Assembly (NCBI GenBank): GCA_016287065.1
Contig: JAEEVB010000078.1
Coordinates: 1-9,781 of the forward strand
DNA length: 9,781 nucleotides
Direction of reading: 5' to 3'
Origin: Muribaculaceae bacterium
Lineage (GTDB): Bacteria > Bacteroidota > Bacteroidia > Bacteroidales > Muribaculaceae
A program made the translations under genes and the position numbers. The notes beneath the pieces were generated by a model that did no database searches, was not told the DNA's origin, and worked only from the letters and a program-made list of their open reading frames with translations. Positions 5,545 through 9,781 of this stretch are shown one piece after another (position 1 is the first letter of the stretch; every line of letters begins with the position of its first letter).

Positions 5545-6884
5545 AAGTCGTTTACAACGGAGACATTGTGAATGAAGGCAAGCGCTTTCGGGGCTATGTT
5601 GTGACCGAAGGCGAGATGATTGTGGAGGTGGGGCACGGCATGCCCTCGCCCTGCATGATTGAAGCCTCAGAAGATGACATTGACGCCGAGGGCGGACTGA
5701 TATTGCCCGGCGTGATTGACGACCATGTGCACTTTCGCGACCCCGGACTGACCCACAAGGCCGACATGGCGAGCGAGAGCCGTGCAGCCGTGGCCGGTGG
5801 TGTGACCTCGTTTATGGACATGCCCAACACGGTGCCCAACACCACTACCATCAAAGCACTGGAGGACAAGTTTGCCCATGCCGCTCAAGAAAGTGTGGCC
5901 AACTACAGTTTCTACATAGGGGCTACCAACGACAATCTGGCCGAACTGAAAGCGGTGGACTACAGCCGTGTGTGCGGCATCAAGGCATTTTTGGGCTCGT
6001 CGACCGGCGGCATGCTGCTGAGCGACCCTGAAGCCATGCGCCGCGTGTTTAGCGAGACCAATGCGCTTATCGCCATTCACAGTGAAGACGAAGACATCAT
6101 CAAAGCCAACCGCGCCCGCTATGTGGCAGCACGCGGCGAGAACCTGCCGCTGCGCTATCATGAACTGATACGCAGCCGAGAAGCCTGCTTTGCCTGCACC
6201 CAACGTGCCGTGCAACTGGCCAGCGAATGCGACACGCGACTGCACATCATGCACATCAGCACTGCCGACGAACTGGCACTGCTGAGCCCAGCACCACTCG
6301 GCGAAAAACGGATTACCGCCGAGGCCTGCATTGCCCACCTCAACTTCAACAATAGCGACTATGAGCGACTGGGCAACCGCATCAAGTGCAATCCTGCCGT
6401 GAAAAGCGCTGCCGACCAGCAAGCACTGCAACGTGCCGTGAACGAAGGACTGATTGATGTGATAGGCACCGACCACGCTCCGCACCTGCTGAGCGAGAAG
6501 CAAGGAGGTTGCCTGCAAGCCGCCTCGGGCATGCCCATGGTGCAATTCTCGCTGGTAGTGATGCTGGAGCAAGCGCGTCAAGGCATTTTCACAATAGAGA
6601 CCGTTGTAGAAAAAATGTGCCACGCCCCCGCCCTACTCTTTGGAATTGAACGGCGCGGATTCTTGCGCCGAGGCTACCAGGCCGACATTGCCGTGGTGGT
6701 ACCCGAAGCAGCCGGTCACACACTGAGCGATGCCGATGTGCTCTCGAAATGCGGATGGACTCCGCTTGAAGGCTTCACGGTGCATCACCGCGTGAAAGCC
6801 ACGCTGGTGAACGGCCACACCGCCTACCTGAATGGCCGTGTGAACGAAGGCGTGCGTGGACAACGATTAACCTTTACACACTGA
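5541..6884 (+). CDS. pyrC: Dihydroorotase (class I)
   Basis: Dihydroorotase interconverts N-carbamoyl-aspartate and dihydroorotate, the third step of de novo pyrimidine synthesis, in the cytoplasm. The 447-residue length and metal-site motifs fit the class I amidohydrolase family: H62 and H64 in DDHVHFRDPG, MPNT with its substrate-contact Asn, K148 in GIKAFLGSS as a candidate bridging residue, H180 in AIHSEDE, H235 in LHIMHIST, and D311 in GTDHAPH. All expected metal and catalytic positions appear intact. The HFRDPG signature favours dihydroorotase over allantoinase or hydantoinase, though these relatives cannot be fully excluded. The start overlaps the GT2 stop by 4 nt, implying translational coupling. 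The calcium ATPase follows after 1 nt. Confidence 0.93.
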   Translation: MKVVYNGDIVNEGKRFRGYVVTEGEMIVEVGHGMPSPCMIEASEDDIDAEGGLILPGVIDDHVHFRDPGLTHKADMASESRAAVAGGVTSFMDMPNTVPNTTTIKALEDKFAHAAQESVANYSFYIGATNDNLAELKAVDYSRVCGIKAFLGSSTGGMLLSDPEAMRRVFSETNALIAIHSEDEDIIKANRARYVAARGENLPLRYHELIRSREACFACTQRAVQLASECDTRLHIMHISTADELALLSPAPLGEKRITAEACIAHLNFNNSDYERLGNRIKCNPAVKSAADQQALQRAVNEGLIDVIGTDHAPHLLSEKQGGCLQAASGMPMVQFSLVVMLEQARQGIFTIETVVEKMCHAPALLFGIERRGFLRRGYQADIAVVVPEAAGHTLSDADVLSKCGWTPLEGFTVHHRVKATLVNGHTAYLNGRVNEGVRGQRLTFTH

Positions 6885-6885
6885 C

Positions 6886-9567
6886 ATGAAAGAAACATTC
6901 AAGATAACCGGACTCACCGACCAGCAGGTGGCTGAAAGCCGTGCCCGCCACGGCATGAATGTGCTCACGCCGCCCAAGAAGCGGTCGCTGTGGCTGCAGT
7001 TCCTCGACTGCTTCAACGACCCGCTTATCAAGATACTGCTGGTGGCCTTTGCCCTGTCGGTGGGCATTGCCGCCTATGAATACTTTGGCACAGGAAAAAC
7101 GGCCGAAGTGCTACTCGAACCGGTGGGCATCTTCATTGCCATTGTGCTTGCCACGCTGGTGGGTTTCCTGGTAGAAGTGAACGCCAACAAGAAATTTGAG
7201 ATACTCAACAAACTGAACGACGATGTGCTGGTGAAGGTGACCCGCAATGGCAAGGTGACCCAGATTGCGCGCCGCGATGTGGTGGTGGGCGATGTGGTGA
7301 TGCTCGACGCGGGCGAGAATGTGCCTGCCGACGGCGACCTGCTCAATAGCGTGTCGATGAGCGTTGACGAGAGTTCGTTTACCGGCGAACCGCTGGCCCA
7401 CAAATCGCACAAGCCCGAAGACGAAAAGGGTGACGCCACCTATCCCGTGAACCGCCTGCTGCGCGGCTCGAATGTGGCCGACGGACATGGCGTGATGCGC
7501 GTGACTGAAGTGGGCGACCGCACCGAGTATGGCAAGGTGTTCACCGAGGCTCAAATCGAGAATGACCTCGAGACGCCACTCATGAAGCAGTTTGACCAGC
7601 TTGGCCGCTGGATAGCCAAGGGCAGTTATATTGTGGGCGCCTGCATTGTGGTGGGACGCCTGCTCATGCTCATGCTCGACGGGATGCCTCACGACGCCCT
7701 CGACATTGTGCAATATGTGATTGAGACCATTATGCTTGCCGTGACGCTGATTGTGGTGAGTGTGCCCGAAGGGCTGCCCATGAGCGTGACACTGAGCATG
7801 GCGCTGAGCATGCGACGCATGCTGGCCTCGAACAACCTGGTGCGCAAGATGCACGCCTGCGAGACCATGGGCGCCGCCACCATCATATGCACCGACAAGA
7901 CCGGCACACTCACGCAGAACCAGATGCGTGTGCAGGAAGCCTATTTCCCCGAGATTGAGCAGCAACGCCAGTTGGGCAACGACCCCATGAGCCAGCTGAT
8001 TGCGCTGAACATAGCCTGCAATTCCACCGCATTCATCGACAACAGCGACGAGCAGAAGGTGAAGGCAATAGGCAACCCCACCGAGGGAGCCTTGCTGCTG
8101 TGGCTGCACGAGTCGGACATCAACTATGCCGAACTGCGCGAAAACAATGAACTGGAGGCTCAGCTGCCCTTTTCGACCGAGAACAAATACATGGCGAGCG
8201 TGATACGCACCCCTGACGGCCGACGACTACTGCTGGTGAAAGGAGCCTCTGAAATCATCATACGCCACTGCAGCCAGATAGCCGGTGGCATCACCTTTGA
8301 AAAAGTCACAGAACACTTGCTCCAATATCAGTCGCAGGCGATGCGCACGCTGGGCTTTGCCTATAAGGAGATGGACGAGAGCGACATGAATCCTATTGCA
8401 CACTACCGCCTTGAGGCCGAAGGTTTGACCTTTATGGGCGTGGTGGGCATCAGCGACCCCGTGCGCAGCGATGTGCCGGATGCCATCAGGGAGTGTGTGG
8501 ATGCCGGTATCCAGGTGAAAATCGTGACTGGCGATACACCCGTGACAGCCCGCGAAGTGGGACGACAGGTGAACATCTGGAATGCCGATGATGCCGACGA
8601 CACGCTCATCACAGGTGAGGAATTTGCCCGCCTGAACGACGAGGAAGCCGCTGAACGAAGCAAGCACATCAAAATCATGTCGCGAGCACGCCCTGCCGAC
8701 AAGGCCCGACTGGTGAACCTGCTGCAACAAAGCGGCGAGGTAGTGGCAGTGACGGGCGATGGCACCAACGATGCCCCAGCGCTGAATGCGGCGCAAGTGG
8801 GACTCTCGATGGGCGACGGCACGGCTGTTGCCAAGCAGGCAAGCGACATCACCATTATGGACAACAGTTTCACGAGCATAGGCAAGGCCGTGCTGTGGGG
8901 CCGCTCATTGTACAAGAACATTCAGCGTTTCATCCTGTTCCAGCTCACGGTGAACCTGGCTGCCTGCATTGTGGTGGGCATTGGTTCGTTTATCAGCGAA
9001 CAACCCGCCCTGACGGTGACCCAGATGCTGTGGATCAACCTGATTATGGACACCTTTGCCGCGCTTGCTCTTGCCTCGCTGCCTCCCAACGAGAAGGTGA
9101 TGCACGACAAGCCCCGCCGCGACGGCGACTCGATTATCACACGCAAGATGATGAAATTCATCGGGGGGGCTGGCTTGCTGTTTGCCGTGCTCATGCTGGG
9201 CATGTTCTGCTATTTGCTGTTTGTCAACCACTCGCTCGACGAGGGGTGCAGCCACATCACCAGCCACATCATGCCCGACGAGGTGGCCATCTACTTCACC
9301 ACCTTCGTGTTCCTCCAGTTCTGGAACATGTTCAACGCCAAGGCGTTTGACAGCGGTCACTCGGCCTTCCACAACATCAAGGACAGCAAGGTGTTCTTCA
9401 GCATTGCCGCCATCATCTTGATAGGGCAGATTGTGATTGTGCAGGTGGGCTACAAGATGTTCCAGATTGAGCCGCTCACCTTGAAGCAATGGGTACTCAT
9501 CTTCTTTGGCACATCGCCGGTGATGCTTATAGGCGAATTCATCAGATATTTCAAGAACAAAGCATAA
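6886..9567 (+). CDS. PMCA-type calcium-translocating P-type ATPase
   Basis: The 893-residue protein is a complete P2-type ATPase of the inner membrane that should export Ca2+ using ATP. In order: an N-terminal cation-ATPase region, M1 and M2 (about 38-92), actuator loop TGEP (166-169), M3 and M4 with PEGLP (294-298, E295 a predicted Ca ligand), phosphorylation site D337 in DKTGTLTQNQ, nucleotide-binding domain, TGD and GDGTNDAP (D625, D629), then the C-terminal membrane helices with NLIMD (N718, D722, matching SERCA N796 and D800). VPEGLP followed by NNLVRKMHACETMG and the FQLTVN stretch match the plasma-membrane (PMCA) subgroup. No C-terminal calmodulin-like tail is present. It starts one base after pyrC stops, so it is very likely cotranscribed. 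Ion specificity is inferred from family motifs. Confidence 0.92.
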   Translation: MKETFKITGLTDQQVAESRARHGMNVLTPPKKRSLWLQFLDCFNDPLIKILLVAFALSVGIAAYEYFGTGKTAEVLLEPVGIFIAIVLATLVGFLVEVNANKKFEILNKLNDDVLVKVTRNGKVTQIARRDVVVGDVVMLDAGENVPADGDLLNSVSMSVDESSFTGEPLAHKSHKPEDEKGDATYPVNRLLRGSNVADGHGVMRVTEVGDRTEYGKVFTEAQIENDLETPLMKQFDQLGRWIAKGSYIVGACIVVGRLLMLMLDGMPHDALDIVQYVIETIMLAVTLIVVSVPEGLPMSVTLSMALSMRRMLASNNLVRKMHACETMGAATIICTDKTGTLTQNQMRVQEAYFPEIEQQRQLGNDPMSQLIALNIACNSTAFIDNSDEQKVKAIGNPTEGALLLWLHESDINYAELRENNELEAQLPFSTENKYMASVIRTPDGRRLLLVKGASEIIIRHCSQIAGGITFEKVTEHLLQYQSQAMRTLGFAYKEMDESDMNPIAHYRLEAEGLTFMGVVGISDPVRSDVPDAIRECVDAGIQVKIVTGDTPVTAREVGRQVNIWNADDADDTLITGEEFARLNDEEAAERSKHIKIMSRARPADKARLVNLLQQSGEVVAVTGDGTNDAPALNAAQVGLSMGDGTAVAKQASDITIMDNSFTSIGKAVLWGRSLYKNIQRFILFQLTVNLAACIVVGIGSFISEQPALTVTQMLWINLIMDTFAALALASLPPNEKVMHDKPRRDGDSIITRKMMKFIGGAGLLFAVLMLGMFCYLLFVNHSLDEGCSHITSHIMPDEVAIYFTTFVFLQFWNMFNAKAFDSGHSAFHNIKDSKVFFSIAAIILIGQIVIVQVGYKMFQIEPLTLKQWVLIFFGTSPVMLIGEFIRYFKNKA

Positions 9568-9574
9568 GAGAATT

Positions 9575-9781
9575 ATGAAAACAGGTATCGTTTCAATTAT
9601 GATGGTGCTGCTGCCACTCCTGGCGAGTGCAGCCAATGTGCCACCTGTGGTGCACTCCAAGATAGGTGCCACCGCCAGCGCCCCCGACAAGGCTGTGACG
9701 CTGAAGGTGGTGGCGAAGAAGCAGAACTTCGACTGGTCGGCAGCCTCGGCTTCGACCCGCGACAGCGATGTGTGCTCGCCC
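9575..9781 (+). CDS. Secreted protein of unknown function, N-terminal part (partial)
   Basis: An ATG at 9575, seven bases after the ATPase stop, opens a frame that stays open for 69 codons to the window edge. It starts with MKTGIVSIMMVLLPLLASAA, a typical Sec signal peptide with a likely cleavage after ASA near residue 19; there is no lipobox Cys. The mature part begins NVPPVVHSKIGATASAPDKA and goes on to VTLKVVAKKQNFDWSAAS. I recognise no domain in this stretch. Codon use resembles the preceding operon, and the spacing suggests it is the fourth cistron, with a periplasmic or envelope product. Confidence 0.75.
   Translation, partial: MKTGIVSIMMVLLPLLASAANVPPVVHSKIGATASAPDKAVTLKVVAKKQNFDWSAASASTRDSDVCSP

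Noticed and set aside
5667..6623. Minus-strand open frame of 318 codons inside pyrC
   Set aside because: It lies antisense to an intact dihydroorotase with all metal ligands, and its His/Gly/Val-rich composition is typical of an antisense shadow in GC-rich coding DNA.
7111..8109. Minus-strand open frame of 332 codons inside the calcium ATPase
   Set aside because: It is antisense to a complete P-type ATPase with intact motifs; the His/Ala-rich sequence reflects codon bias of the real gene.

Overview
The window looks like a chromosomal segment of a gut-type Bacteroidales (Prevotellaceae or Muribaculaceae are my best guesses). The signs are three copies of the Bacteroidales -7 promoter element TAnnTTTG, weak Shine-Dalgarno sites, a secreted propeller protein ending in a dockerin-like repeat pair, and protein sequences typical of that order. 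I could not run any search, so the taxonomic call rests on recognition only.

Positions 1-1491 (minus strand) hold the first 13 codons of what appears to be ettA, running off the left edge. Upstream of it, in the same orientation, is an AT-rich gene for a Schlafen/AlbA_2 plus HATPase_c_4 regulator with a C-terminal winged helix. A 26-bp DNA motif from the linker of this regulator (coding EPQNEPQ) recurs exactly, in frame, just beyond its tandem stop codons, 231 bp away.

Positions 1492-2508 are about 1 kb without a convincing gene, but highly structured. They contain four arrays with a strict 9-bp period, a 23-bp tandem array, a REP-like palindrome, a fold-back element with two inner hairpins, a nested hairpin and a 12-bp perfect palindrome next to a promoter. 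This looks like a repeat-accumulating, rapidly changing spacer.

Positions 2509-4572 encode a secreted protein with about 14 Reg_prop-type blades (enough for two seven-bladed propellers) and a dockerin-like C-terminus. After a 195-bp spacer with a palindrome, a strong -7 element and a leader hairpin, a tightly packed plus-strand operon starts at 4768. It encodes a DPM1-like GT2 glycosyltransferase, dihydroorotase (pyrC, 4-nt overlap), a PMCA-type calcium P-type ATPase (1-nt gap) and the start of a secreted protein (7-nt gap) cut by the right edge.

The operon mixes envelope glycan precursor synthesis, pyrimidine synthesis and calcium export. The coupling is physical and the functional link is unclear. 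I see no proven new system. The strongest leads are the in-frame repeat flanking the regulator's C-terminal domain and the 9-bp-periodic arrays of the spacer.
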